From Cytobacillus citreus (GTDB taxonomy: Bacteria > Bacillota > Bacilli > Bacillales > Cytobacillaceae): 64,000 nt of DNA. Under the pieces are notes generated by a model. The model searched no databases and was not told the origin of the DNA. It saw nothing but the letters and a program-made list of their open reading frames with translations. How positions within the stretch are numbered: the first letter of the stretch is position 1; each line of letters opens with the position of its first letter. A program made the position numbers and the translations under genes. The stretch lies in contig NZ_JAGYPM010000004.1 of NCBI RefSeq assembly GCF_018343665.1, forward strand, positions 396,371 to 460,370, read 5' to 3'. Below, one piece after another: positions 34,584 to 44,600 of this stretch.

Positions 34584-35585
34584 ATGAAAACAAAATGGTA
34601 TTTCTTCATTCTAACGGTTGTGACTGTTTCAGTCTTTATTAATAACTATTTTAGCGTTCATGAAAATACTCCATTTAAAGTGGGTGTTTTGATGATTGGC
34701 GATAGCAGACTGGAAAAGCTAACTGGACTAAAAAAAGGATTGAAAGAGCTTGGTTATGAGGAAGATGCAATCGATTTTGAAGTTAAAAATGCTAAGGATA
34801 ATCAGGGATTGCTGGATAACAAAATTAATGAATTACTAAAAAAGAAGCCAGATCTAATCGTCACTCTTGGCGGAGTTGAAACAATTGCCTTAAAGGAAAA
34901 AATGGAGGAGCAGAAAATAAGAATTCCAGTCGTTTTTGCTGGAGTAGCTGCTCCAAAGGAAACCGGTATAATTGAGGATTATCGTTCTCCAGGAGGTCTT
35001 TTTACAGGAATAAATAATTTTCACACGGGTTTAGCGGGAAAAAGATTGGAGCTTTTTCATGAATTAGTCCCGTCAGTACAGAGGTTTCACGTTTTGTATG
35101 ACAAGGACGTTGAAGTAAGTGTACTGAGCTTGGAGAATACAATCGAGGCTGCTGCAGATCTTTCACTTCAAATTCTCCCAACGAATGTAAGCGACGCAGA
35201 ATTTGAAGCAAAGTTAAGCCAGAATTTACAAAAAAATGATGCATTGTTAATCTTGCCAGGTTTCCGAATTGAATCTCTTATAAAAGAAATCTCTCAGTTT
35301 TCAAAGAAATACAAAATACCTGTAATGGGGATATATGGCGATGAAGTAGAGGAAGGGTTCCTTGCAAGCTATGGAACGAGTTTTTTTGATCAAGGATATC
35401 AGGCAGCAAGATATGTAAGCTTAATCATTCAAGGAAATTCGCCAGCAGATATTCCTGTCGAGCTTCCTGACAGCATCCGCTTTATCGTAAACCCAAAAAT
35501 CAAGGATGAGCTAGGAATTGAATTAAATAATGATCTTATGGATATTGCTGATTTCATTGATGATGAGAGTGAGGCATCCCAATGA
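34584..35585 (+). CDS. Periplasmic-type binding protein (ABC_sub_bind), sensor partner
   Basis: 333 residues. N-terminal membrane helix or signal (residues 5-24), then a type I periplasmic binding fold of the ABC_sub_bind family: VGVLMIGDSRLEKLTGLKKG, LIVTLGGVETIALKE, PVVFAGVAAP. No transporter genes follow; instead its stop overlaps (ATGA) the start of a histidine kinase. It is therefore probably the extracellular ligand sensor for that kinase, comparable in role to the binding-protein-like domain of tetrathionate sensor TtrS. Confidence 0.85.
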   Translation: MKTKWYFFILTVVTVSVFINNYFSVHENTPFKVGVLMIGDSRLEKLTGLKKGLKELGYEEDAIDFEVKNAKDNQGLLDNKINELLKKKPDLIVTLGGVETIALKEKMEEQKIRIPVVFAGVAAPKETGIIEDYRSPGGLFTGINNFHTGLAGKRLELFHELVPSVQRFHVLYDKDVEVSVLSLENTIEAAADLSLQILPTNVSDAEFEAKLSQNLQKNDALLILPGFRIESLIKEISQFSKKYKIPVMGIYGDEVEEGFLASYGTSFFDQGYQAARYVSLIIQGNSPADIPVELPDSIRFIVNPKIKDELGIELNNDLMDIADFIDDESEASQ

Positions 35586-37675
35586 TGATTAAACGTCTAA
35601 TAAATTGGTTTCTTTCACAACCGATTCGAATTAAGGTACTTGCTTTTGGGGTAATCATGTCAACAATTCCTCTATTATTCATTAGCTATTACTATTACTC
35701 ACATGTTAAAGCTGATCTTGAAGTAAGAATTCTGGATAAACAAGAATTAATGCTTCAGATCTTATCAAGTGAAATTGAAATGGAGTTTAATCAAACATTC
35801 CAGCAACTTCAAATATTCTCTTCTCTCAAACAGCATGAGAAAAATAAAGCAGCTTTCTATGAACTTCTCCAGCAAAATGAATCAATAGAAGAAGTAGTTG
35901 TGACCGATCATAAAGGATTCGTTGAAAAAAAGGTTTCCAGGTATAACCTAAATATGCCTGAATCAAATGAGCAATGGTTCTCTGATAAGATGTGGCTTGA
36001 TTTTCAAACAAAAAATAAAGTTTATGGAGAAGTCGAATTTAATAGATTTGGACAACCTGTCATGAAGCTTGCGATTCCGTATGTAGAAAATGGAAATCGG
36101 AAAGGGATTGGAGTTATTATTCAGCTCCAGAAGACCATTGGTCACATTTCTTCCTTGAGACAGGAGGATTCTGCCTATTTGTATCTAATGGACCGAGAGG
36201 GAAACGTAATTGCCCATCAGGACTACAGCAAACTATGGCAAAAAAGAACTGTGGAAAAAGATCGCAATGTACTGGGGTTAAAAACGGAAATAAGTGATTT
36301 AGGATGGACAATGGTGATGGAACAGCCTGCAGAGACAATATATGAACCAATCAATAATATGTTTCAAAACGGATTATTCGCTGTAGCACTTGTTACACTT
36401 ATCGTCAGCCTAATTAGTATTTATGCAGGATTATACTTTACAACACCAATTATCCACATAGAAAAAGGGATGAATCATTTAAAAGCTGGAAAAAGGCCAT
36501 CTCCGATTGGATTGATCCGTCATGATGAGCTAGGAAAGCTTTCACAAGCATTTAACGAAATGAGTGAGGAACTTCAAGAAAAGTCACTCCGGCTCGAACA
36601 GGAGAAGGAAAGGTTAAATGTTGTCGTAAATGGCATTGGTGCAGGCTTAGCGCTTGTAACGAAAAATTATAACGTAACTTGGATGAATCCACGGCTGAGC
36701 AACTGGCTTTCAAATGAGGAAATTCAATTGCCATGCTATACATTAATAGGCGGGAAGAATGTGCCGTGTGAAAATTGTCCGATTACTTGTCCGGATATTG
36801 AGTGGAAAGGAGAGATGATTATGAGTATGAATAGGGATGGAGGGGAAGATAAGCTATTTCGCCATAGGGTATTCGCATTAAATCATGCCATACAAGATGA
36901 GGGGGAATTCCTCGTTGTGATTGAAGATGTTACAAAACAAAAACAATGGGAAGAAAAGATCATTCAAACCGATAAACTTAGTGCACTTGGCTTGATGGCA
37001 TCAAGCTTTGCTCACGAAGTCAATAATCCTCTTGCAACCATTAATGCTTATGCTGAGGATTTAAGTGACAGATTAGCTTCTCCAGATGATGAATTAGATA
37101 TGACTGAAATGTCTCTTTACTTAAGTAAAATTAAAGAAAACACGGAAAGATGCAAGCGAATAACTAGTAATTTATTAAATTTCTCTCGTAAGACTAACTG
37201 GACACTATCTCAGATCGATGTGAATAAAACGATTCAAAATAGCATAAGTCTCGTGGAATCATCTTTAAAAAAGAAGCAAATACAACTAAAGATCAAAATT
37301 GCAGAAGAATTGCCTCTCCTGCTCGGTGATAGCTTAAAGCTTATGCAAGTTCTTGTGAATTTAATTAATAATGCGAGGGATGCAGTAGAAGAAACAGGCG
37401 AAATAGGTGTTGAAGTAAAAGCCGAAGAGAATTTTGTATCCATCCTTGTAATAGATAATGGCTGCGGGATTTCGAAAGAAAGATTGGGCAAGATCTTTGA
37501 TCCGTTTTATACGACGAAGCCAGTTGGAAAAGGAACGGGATTAGGATTATCTGTATGCTATGGGATTGTAGAGGAATTTGGGGGCACGATCGAAATTGAG
37601 AGTAAAGTAGGTATAGGGACAACTGTAAAAGTTAGAATACCAGTTAGAAATAAAAAAAGGGAGGAAGTGCAATGA
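35582..37675 (+). CDS. Sensor histidine kinase, NtrB-like
   Basis: 697 residues. Membrane helix at about 19-41, an extracellular sensor region of about 215 residues, second helix near 262-288, a HAMP segment (HDELGKLSQAFNEMSEEL), a PAS-like region with clustered cysteines (PCENCPITCPD), HisKA with FAHEVNNPLATINAY, and HATPase_c with DNGCGI and GTGLGLSVCYGIV. The HEVNNPL type H-box is characteristic of kinases feeding NtrC-type regulators. Overlaps the genes on both sides by 4 bp. The Cys cluster could bind an iron-sulfur centre or respond to redox state. Confidence 0.93.
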   Translation: MMIKRLINWFLSQPIRIKVLAFGVIMSTIPLLFISYYYYSHVKADLEVRILDKQELMLQILSSEIEMEFNQTFQQLQIFSSLKQHEKNKAAFYELLQQNESIEEVVVTDHKGFVEKKVSRYNLNMPESNEQWFSDKMWLDFQTKNKVYGEVEFNRFGQPVMKLAIPYVENGNRKGIGVIIQLQKTIGHISSLRQEDSAYLYLMDREGNVIAHQDYSKLWQKRTVEKDRNVLGLKTEISDLGWTMVMEQPAETIYEPINNMFQNGLFAVALVTLIVSLISIYAGLYFTTPIIHIEKGMNHLKAGKRPSPIGLIRHDELGKLSQAFNEMSEELQEKSLRLEQEKERLNVVVNGIGAGLALVTKNYNVTWMNPRLSNWLSNEEIQLPCYTLIGGKNVPCENCPITCPDIEWKGEMIMSMNRDGGEDKLFRHRVFALNHAIQDEGEFLVVIEDVTKQKQWEEKIIQTDKLSALGLMASSFAHEVNNPLATINAYAEDLSDRLASPDDELDMTEMSLYLSKIKENTERCKRITSNLLNFSRKTNWTLSQIDVNKTIQNSISLVESSLKKKQIQLKIKIAEELPLLLGDSLKLMQVLVNLINNARDAVEETGEIGVEVKAEENFVSILVIDNGCGISKERLGKIFDPFYTTKPVGKGTGLGLSVCYGIVEEFGGTIEIESKVGIGTTVKVRIPVRNKKREEVQ

Positions 37676-39009
37676 GCGGGGTGCGGCTTTTAGTTGTTGA
37701 TGATGAAAAGGATCTCCTTGATCTACTTGTTAAAAGATTAACGAGAAAAGGGTATGAGGTTCATTTCGCTGAAACGGCAGAGGATGCCTTGTTATTATTA
37801 AAACAGCAATTTTTTGATATTGCTATTTATGATATTCGTCTTCCGAAAATGGATGGAATCTCCCTTTTAAAGGAAACAAAAAAAATTGAGCCTGAGACCG
37901 AAATTTTAATGCTGACTGGTCATGGAACGATAGAGACAGCAATAGAAGCAATGAAATTTGGCGCGTTTGACTATTTAACAAAACCTTATAATCTATCAGA
38001 ACTAGAATTAACGATTAAAAAAGCTGAGGAAAATAAAAAGCTAAAAGTAAAAAATGAAAGTATGAAAAAAATTATTAAGCAGCATAATGAATTTCATATA
38101 ATTGGAGAAAGCCCAATTTTTAAAGAAGTGCTCGCATTAACCCGCAGAATTGCAGATAGTGACGTTCCTGTTCTTATAGAAGGTGAAAGCGGAACAGGAA
38201 AGGAGCTGTTTGCGAAGGCTTTACATTATTGGAGCTGCCGTGCAGAAGAGCCTTTCGTAGCCGTTAATTCAGGCGCCCTTCCGGAGCAATTGCTTGAAAG
38301 TGAGCTATTTGGGCATGTTAAAGGGGCTTTTACTGGAGCAAATCAGGACAAAAAAGGACTTGTCGAGGCAGCTGATGGCGGAACATTGTTTTTGGATGAA
38401 TTAGGGGAAATGCCTCTAGCACTGCAAGTAAAGCTGCTTCGTTTTTTAGAATTAGGAGAATTTAGACGAGTTGGAGACGTAAGGGAAAGAAGAGTAAAAG
38501 TGCGGGTCGTTGCGGCAACGAATCGTAATATGGAGAAAGCGGTGGAAGAGGGGCATTTTCGAGAGGATCTATTTTACAGATTAAATGTCGTCAGGCTAGC
38601 GATTCCACCTCTAAGAAATAGAAAGGAAGACATTCCGTTATTAATTCACCATTTCATTAAGAATGGAAAGTCTCCAGAGATATTGATTTCTGATGAAGCT
38701 CTGCTAGAGCTCCAAAACTATGAGTTTCCGGGGAATGTAAGAGAGCTGCATCATTTAATAGAAAGAGGCCAATTATTATCGGCAGGTAAGCAAATTGAAG
38801 TGGAAGATTTATTGCTTCCGAACCGGAGCAGAGCAAATGGTCAAATAAAGCAGGATCCTCTTTGCACTTTAGAGGAATTAGAAAAAGACCATATTAAAAG
38901 TGTGCTTATAAATGTAAAGTGGAACAAAACAAAGGCGGCTGAGGTATTAGGGATAAGTGTAAGAAACTTGTACCGGAAAATTGATCAATACAATTTAATT
39001 GAAGAATGA
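37672..39009 (+). CDS. NtrC-family sigma-54 activator (response regulator)
   Basis: 445 residues: receiver domain (phospho-Asp in DIAIYDIRLPKMDG), AAA+ domain with Walker A GESGTGKE and the sigma-54-contacting GAFTGA (GHVKGAFTGANQD), and a C-terminal Fis-type helix-turn-helix (NKTKAAEVLGISVRNLYRKI). It should drive the sigma-54 promoter at 39150-39165 directly downstream, binding the ATGAC repeats at 39006-39053. Third gene of an overlapping sensor operon. Confidence 0.96.
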   Translation: MSGVRLLVVDDEKDLLDLLVKRLTRKGYEVHFAETAEDALLLLKQQFFDIAIYDIRLPKMDGISLLKETKKIEPETEILMLTGHGTIETAIEAMKFGAFDYLTKPYNLSELELTIKKAEENKKLKVKNESMKKIIKQHNEFHIIGESPIFKEVLALTRRIADSDVPVLIEGESGTGKELFAKALHYWSCRAEEPFVAVNSGALPEQLLESELFGHVKGAFTGANQDKKGLVEAADGGTLFLDELGEMPLALQVKLLRFLELGEFRRVGDVRERRVKVRVVAATNRNMEKAVEEGHFREDLFYRLNVVRLAIPPLRNRKEDIPLLIHHFIKNGKSPEILISDEALLELQNYEFPGNVRELHHLIERGQLLSAGKQIEVEDLLLPNRSRANGQIKQDPLCTLEELEKDHIKSVLINVKWNKTKAAEVLGISVRNLYRKIDQYNLIEE

Positions 39010-39053
39010 CAAAATGGCATATGACAATTCGGTATAGTATGACAAAAAGTCAT
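39006..39053 (+). promoter_or_regulatory. Upstream activator array for the sigma-54 activator
   Basis: ATGAC at 39006, 39021 and 39039, the last forming a perfect dyad ATGAC-AAAAA-GTCAT (39039-39053). The array lies about 100-145 bp before the -24 element, the usual distance of enhancer sites for NtrC-type activators. It also contains the 12-mer ATTCGGTATAGT. Confidence 0.6.
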
Positions 39054-39062
39054 GATTTATTA

Positions 39063-39101
39063 AGACGGACAGAAAGCACTTTTTTCTGTCTGTCTTTTTT
39101 T
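39063..39101 (+). terminator. Rho-independent terminator of the sensor operon
   Basis: AGACGGACAGAAA/TTTCTGTCTGTCT stem with a short loop, followed by seven T residues. It separates the regulator operon from the reductase operon. Confidence 0.85.
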
Positions 39102-39149
39102 GCTTACAAGAATGAGGATATAACGATTTTTTTAAAAGAATCTACATGT

Positions 39150-39165
39150 TGGCACGAAACTTGCA
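39150..39165 (+). promoter_or_regulatory. Sigma-54 (-24/-12) promoter of the reductase operon
   Basis: TGGCAC-GAAAC-TTGCA matches the consensus TGGCAC-N5-TTGCW completely. It lies 40 bp before tatA and follows the gene for a sigma-54 activator. Confidence 0.9.
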
Positions 39166-39205
39166 ATTTTTATTAATGAACAATAAAAAAAGGATGTGAC
39201 AGACG

Positions 39206-39412
39206 ATGTTATCAAACATAGGTATTCCAGGTTTAATATTAATTTTAGTTTTGGCACTTATCATCTTTGGTCCGAAAAAGCTTCCTGAAATTGGGAGGGC
39301 AGTAGGACAAACATTAAGAGAGTTTAAAAAATCAGCTCGTGAACTGACAAGTGAAGTTACAGAGGACATTAAGGAAGATATAAAAGAGGCAAAAGAAACA
39401 TTGTCAAAATAG
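39206..39412 (+). CDS. tatA: Twin-arginine translocase subunit TatA
   Basis: 68 residues: N-terminal membrane helix ([20 protein letters not shown] with the [14 protein letters not shown] hinge) and an amphipathic, then acidic tail. It forms the TatA pore component. First gene of the operon; the last large gene encodes a Tat-dependent molybdoenzyme, so this is probably its dedicated translocase part. No tatC is nearby. Confidence 0.95.
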   Translation: MLSNIGIPGLILILVLALIIFGPKKLPEIGRAVGQTLREFKKSARELTSEVTEDIKEDIKEAKETLSK

Positions 39413-39427
39413 AAAGGAGTCATCAGC

Positions 39428-40336
39428 ATGGCCTTCAATTCAAATAATCATTTACAACCTGAAGATTATTCAAAGCTCGCAGATCATTTTGTTCCTGATT
39501 CCAATAAAGTGCTGGCTGCTAGTCCATATGATTCTCAGTTAGGTAAGAATATGGCAAGAGATGCAAGAAAGGTCATTAATGGAAGTTTAAAAATTGAAGA
39601 TTTTCATAAAGTTTATTCAGCATCCCTTATAAAAGAATTTGGTGATCAATATGCTAGTGGACCAATGGATACTAACCAGAACTCTAAAGCCAAATCCGGA
39701 ACTGATCCCAAATGGGGGATGGTCATTGATTTAAAAAAATGTATTGGCTGTGATACATGCACTGTTTCTTGTAAAGCAGAAAATAGAACACCGCCAGGAG
39801 TATCTTATAATGTTGTACTCGAAACGATTAAAGGTGATTTTCCTAACTTTTCAATAACGAATTTGCCGAAGCCTTGTATGCAGTGTGATAATCCTCCATG
39901 TGTTCAAGTATGTCCGACAAGAGCAACCTATAAAATGGAGAATGGAATCGTCACAATTGATAATGATCGCTGTATTGGCTGTCGTTATTGTATGGTAGCT
40001 TGTCCATATGGATCACGATCTTATGACTTTGGCACGAGCTATGAACAAGAAATGGCTGGTTTTAATGATGTAACAAGCCCGGAATATGGGGTAGAACGCG
40101 GGAAACGCAAAAAAGGAGCAATCCCTGAGGAAACGGTTAGAAAGTGCAGTTTTTGTTATCATCGCCTCCAGCGGGGGGAAGAGCCTGCATGTGTGGAAAC
40201 TTGTATTGGAGACGCACGTTATTTTGGAGATATGAATGACCCGAATAGTGTTGTGTCGAAGCTCGCTGCAAGCCCAAGAGCATTTCGTCTGAAGGAAGAA
40301 CTAGGTACAAAGCCGAGAGTTGTGTATTTAAGATAA
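39428..40336 (+). CDS. 4Fe-4S ferredoxin-type subunit (TtrB/SrdB-like)
   Basis: 302 residues. After a 95-residue N-terminal extension come four cysteine clusters for four [4Fe-4S] centres: CIGCDTCTVSCKAEN, CMQCDNPPCVQVCP, CIGCRYCMVACPYG and CSFCYHRLQRGEEPACVETC. This is the electron-transfer subunit of a DMSO-reductase-family complex, passing electrons from the membrane subunit to the molybdenum subunit. No Tat signal of its own is evident; it would travel with the catalytic subunit. Confidence 0.9.
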   Translation: MAFNSNNHLQPEDYSKLADHFVPDSNKVLAASPYDSQLGKNMARDARKVINGSLKIEDFHKVYSASLIKEFGDQYASGPMDTNQNSKAKSGTDPKWGMVIDLKKCIGCDTCTVSCKAENRTPPGVSYNVVLETIKGDFPNFSITNLPKPCMQCDNPPCVQVCPTRATYKMENGIVTIDNDRCIGCRYCMVACPYGSRSYDFGTSYEQEMAGFNDVTSPEYGVERGKRKKGAIPEETVRKCSFCYHRLQRGEEPACVETCIGDARYFGDMNDPNSVVSKLAASPRAFRLKEELGTKPRVVYLR

Positions 40337-40376
40337 GGAAGCAATCATTATAGCTTCAATAAAAGGAGTGGTTTTA

Positions 40377-41666
40377 ATGATTTTGAAAGAAAATATAGAT
40401 AACAAGATGCATGCTCCTAAACAAAAGAATGGAAAGCTTGAAAAAATATACTGGATTTCCATCTTAATCGTTTTTGGTATAGGGATTTATTCGATCATTA
40501 CTGGATATTTTATGGAAGGAATGGAATCTACTAATCTATCTAATATAGTACCTTGGGGCGGTTGGATTGCCTTTTATATCTATTTTATTGGTTTAAGTGC
40601 TGGTTCCTTTTTATTATCCACATTAGTTTATGGATTTGGGATGGAGAAATTCGAAAAAATCGGCAGATCTGCTTTACTTTCTGCGATTGTCTGTATGATT
40701 ACTGGCATTTTGTTTGTTTTTTTGGATATCGGTCGCCCGGATCACGTCATGAACTCTGTCATTTATTGGAATGTAACGAGTACAATGTCATGGGAAATTC
40801 ATTTCTATATTGTCTATCTTGTTCTTCTTATAGTTGAGTTGTATTTTTCAATGAGAAATGACCTTATCGTTGTAGCCAAAAATGATAATTTCAAAGGAAA
40901 ATTATCACGATTCCTTACTTTCAATAAAAAGGAATATACAGATATCGATAAAGTGAAGGATAAAAAGCGACTAAAAATAATGGGTATTATTGGGATTCCA
41001 CTTGCCATACTTGGTGTACATGGTGGAACAGGGTCTATTTTTGCCGTTCTTAAAGCACAGCCTTACTTGAATTCTGCCTTGTTCCCATTAATTTTTATTA
41101 TATCTGCTTTAGTATCTGGTACAGCATTATCCATTGCCATTTATGTGATTAAATGCAAAGTAAAAAAACAGCAAGTAGATACTTCAATGATTCGATCCCT
41201 TGGAAGCATGCTTTCCTTATTTATCGTCATTGAAATCATTATGGTCTGGTATGAATTTTTAGTTGGTTTTTATGGTTTAGAGCATGAAGAACTTGGAACG
41301 CTTCAATTAATAATGGGAAGCCCTTATTCATGGTCTTTCTGGATATTCCAAATGGGATTTGCTTTGTTCTTCCCACTTGTCATATTAATAATCAAAAAAA
41401 CACGAGAATCTATAAATTGGATTCTAGGTGCCTCTGTTATGGTGCTAATTGGAGTCGTTGGAGTACGGTTCAATATGGTCATTCCAACTTTAATTATGCC
41501 AAAAATAGATGGAATGCCGTATGGAAATTATTATATGAATCTTTCAGAGTGGCTGACATCTTTTGGAATTATCGCAATGTGTTTAATCCTGTATACAATT
41601 GGCGAGAAGCTATTTCCAATTGATGAAATTGACTCTCATGAAAATGGAGTGAGTAAACATGAGTAA
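40377..41666 (+). CDS. NrfD/PsrC-type membrane subunit (TtrC/SrdC-like)
   Basis: 429 residues from the ATG at 40377, with AAAGGAG eight bases upstream. Nine to ten hydrophobic helices typical of the NrfD family, which anchors the complex in the membrane and oxidises menaquinol. WGGWIAFYIYFIGLSAGSFL and DIGRPDHVMNSVIYWN are family marks. The stop overlaps the start of the next gene by 8 bp. Confidence 0.9.
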   Translation: MILKENIDNKMHAPKQKNGKLEKIYWISILIVFGIGIYSIITGYFMEGMESTNLSNIVPWGGWIAFYIYFIGLSAGSFLLSTLVYGFGMEKFEKIGRSALLSAIVCMITGILFVFLDIGRPDHVMNSVIYWNVTSTMSWEIHFYIVYLVLLIVELYFSMRNDLIVVAKNDNFKGKLSRFLTFNKKEYTDIDKVKDKKRLKIMGIIGIPLAILGVHGGTGSIFAVLKAQPYLNSALFPLIFIISALVSGTALSIAIYVIKCKVKKQQVDTSMIRSLGSMLSLFIVIEIIMVWYEFLVGFYGLEHEELGTLQLIMGSPYSWSFWIFQMGFALFFPLVILIIKKTRESINWILGASVMVLIGVVGVRFNMVIPTLIMPKIDGMPYGNYYMNLSEWLTSFGIIAMCLILYTIGEKLFPIDEIDSHENGVSKHE

Positions 41667-44600
41667 AGATAAAGTGAATCGAAGAGGCTTTCTTAAAGCA
41701 TTAGGAGCATTTGGAGCGGTTGCCGTTATTGGTCCTGCGTTTGTTGGTCCGGTCAAACAGGTAATAAACGGAGTATGGACAGATGATTTACATGGAGTAG
41801 GGACGGATTATCAGGACTACACAGCAGAAAATGTCATATTTACATCATGTCAGCAATGTAACTCCACATGTACAATTAAAGCCTATGTTGTTGCTGGAAG
41901 TGCTGGAGGAGCATACTCATCTATCGTTAGAAAAATTGCGGGAAATCAATATAGTCCGATCAATATGGTTCCTTACGGTCATATTAACTATGATACTCCT
42001 CTTGAACAAGCTGTAAAAGGAACCGGAGATGTAGCCAAAAGCGGAAGAGGCTTCCGTGGAGGACGAACTTGCTTAAAAGGTCAAGCTGGAATTCAAACAA
42101 CGTATGATACATTTCGTGTACAGCAGCCATTAAAACGCGTAGGTGAAAGAGGCAGCGGGGTTTGGAAAACAGTCAGCTGGGAAGAAGCGTATAAAGAGAT
42201 ATTAGAAGGCAGTAAGGATTTAAAAACACCGGGATTAAAAGAAATATGGGCATTTGTTCCTGAAGAAGGTGTTATGGCTGATTGGGAAAAGGTACAAGCA
42301 GGAGAAATGGAAAAATCAGCTTTCGATCAAAAATATAAAGATGTATTAATCGATACGAAACATCCTGATTTTGGACCTAAATCAAATCAAATTGCGATCA
42401 TGTCTGGACATCGAAGAGATTTCATTGAACGTATAGCAACTAAAAGTCTAGGTACGGCGAATTATTATGATCATGGCGGTTATTGTGGAATTACGAGTGT
42501 AATGGGGAATGTTCGTTCTTACGATTCAACAAAGCAGAAGAAACGGATGATCCCTGATTATGAAAAAGTGGAATATGTTTTAGTATGGGGAACAAATCCT
42601 ATGATAGCTAATCGTGGCCCAACTACATTTGCCCCACAAATTACGAATGCGATAGATCGTGGGATGAAAATGGTTGTAATTGATCCTCGTTATAGCAAGA
42701 CGGCTGAAAAAGCAGATACATGGGTTCCGGTAAAGCCAGGTGGTGATGGGGCTCTTGCAATGGCAATGTGCAGATGGATCATTGAGAATAATCGTTATGA
42801 TGAGACCTACTTACGAAACCCAAATGAGAAAGCAGCACATTTAGACAATGAACCAACCTGGAGTGATGCCACTTATCTTGTAAATGTAGGAGATCCAAAG
42901 AGACCGTTTTTAAGGGCTAAGGATTTGGGAATAGGTGAAGAAGAGTTTATCGTTCTTGAAAATGGAAAACCTGTTCCGCATACAAAAGCGGCAAATGGTG
43001 ACTTAGAGGTAAGTACTACAATTAATGGGATTAAGGTAAAATCTACTTTTACTATTTTTAAAGAAAAAGCGCTTGAAAAAACAATCGAAGAATACTCAAA
43101 GCAGTGTGATGTGTCCGTAGATTTAATTGTCCAAATAGCGAAAGAGTTCACTTCCCATGGCAAGAAGGTGGGAATCCACTCCTATCGAGGACCGGCCATG
43201 CACACAAATGGATATTACAGTACTCGTGCAATAAATATGCTAAATCATTTAGTAGGAAATCATGACTGGGTAGGTGGTGACACTTCACTAGGTGCAAAAT
43301 ATAAAATAACTGAAGGACGTTATGATTTAGCTGCTGTACCAAATCCAAATAATTCTTGGGGAATTGCAGTTACTCGTCATAAAACGCCGTATGAAAAAAC
43401 GTCATTGTTCAAAAAAGATGGTTATCCGGCAAAACGTCCTTGGTATCCTTTAGGGAACAAACTAATTCAAGATGTTCTTCCAAGTTCTGCGGAAGGCTAC
43501 CCGTATAAGATTAGAGCACTTATTATGAACCGAACATCACCGATTGTGTCAGGTCCAAGGTCAGATATGCAGGAGAAATTTCTAAAAGATACAAAAGTAG
43601 TCGAACTTGTTATCTCTTCTGATATTGTCATTGGAGAATCAACGAAATATGCAGATTATGTATTGCCTGATTTATCTTATTTAGAGAGTTGGAATACAGA
43701 GGCTATTTTCCCGATAGTGAAATATAAATTTGCAAGTGTTATTCAGCCTGTAACTCGTGTTGTACCACATGCAAGACAAACAGAACAAGTGTATATTGAT
43801 CTTTTGAAAGAAATGGGTCTTCCGGGTGTTGGAGATAAAGCGCTTCCAGATGGATCTTCCATTCATAGTCCAGAAGATTATTATATTAAAATGGCTGCGA
43901 ATATTGCCTTTGATGGCAAAAAACCAGTAAATGATGCAAGTCCTGAAGAAATAGCTATTTTTGAGAAAGCAAGAAAACTAGCATTAGGAAAGTATTTTGA
44001 TTTAAATAAGCTGAAAAGTGCAGTTTCACCAGAGGAATGGAAAAAGGTTGTATATGTCTTAAATCGTGGAGGAAGATTTGAGGCTCAAGGTGATGAACAT
44101 ATCGGACCTCATATTAAATATCAATGGGCAAATCTTGTTCATTTCTATGATGAAAAGGCAGCAGGATTTAAAAGTTCCTATACAGGTAAGTTTTTTGAGG
44201 GAGTTCCTTTTGCAGATGAAATTAGAAAATATAACGGTGAAGTATATACATCCAATAAACCTTTTCAGTTTATTAACTGGAAATCAAGAAATATGGGAAC
44301 CCATCGAAATGAAAGTAATGCGTGGCTTCGTGAAGTCCGAGATGAGAACTATTTATGGATAAACCCGATAGATGCAAAGAAAAAAGGAATTAAAACAGCT
44401 GATTTTGTTTATATCATTTCCAACAGTACAAAAGAAAAGGCAAAAGTACTCGTTACACCAGGGATCAAACCAGGTGTTGTAGGAGCAAACTTTAGCTTTG
44501 GCCACTATGCATACGGTTCAAAAGAGGAAAAAATTGATGGAAAAACAATAAAACCGGCACAGAAATACGGTCATCTGCCATTTGATACGAATACACCTAT

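Noticed and set aside
34584..35585. Binding protein as part of an ABC importer
   Set aside because: No permease or ATPase gene adjoins it; it overlaps a histidine kinase gene instead.
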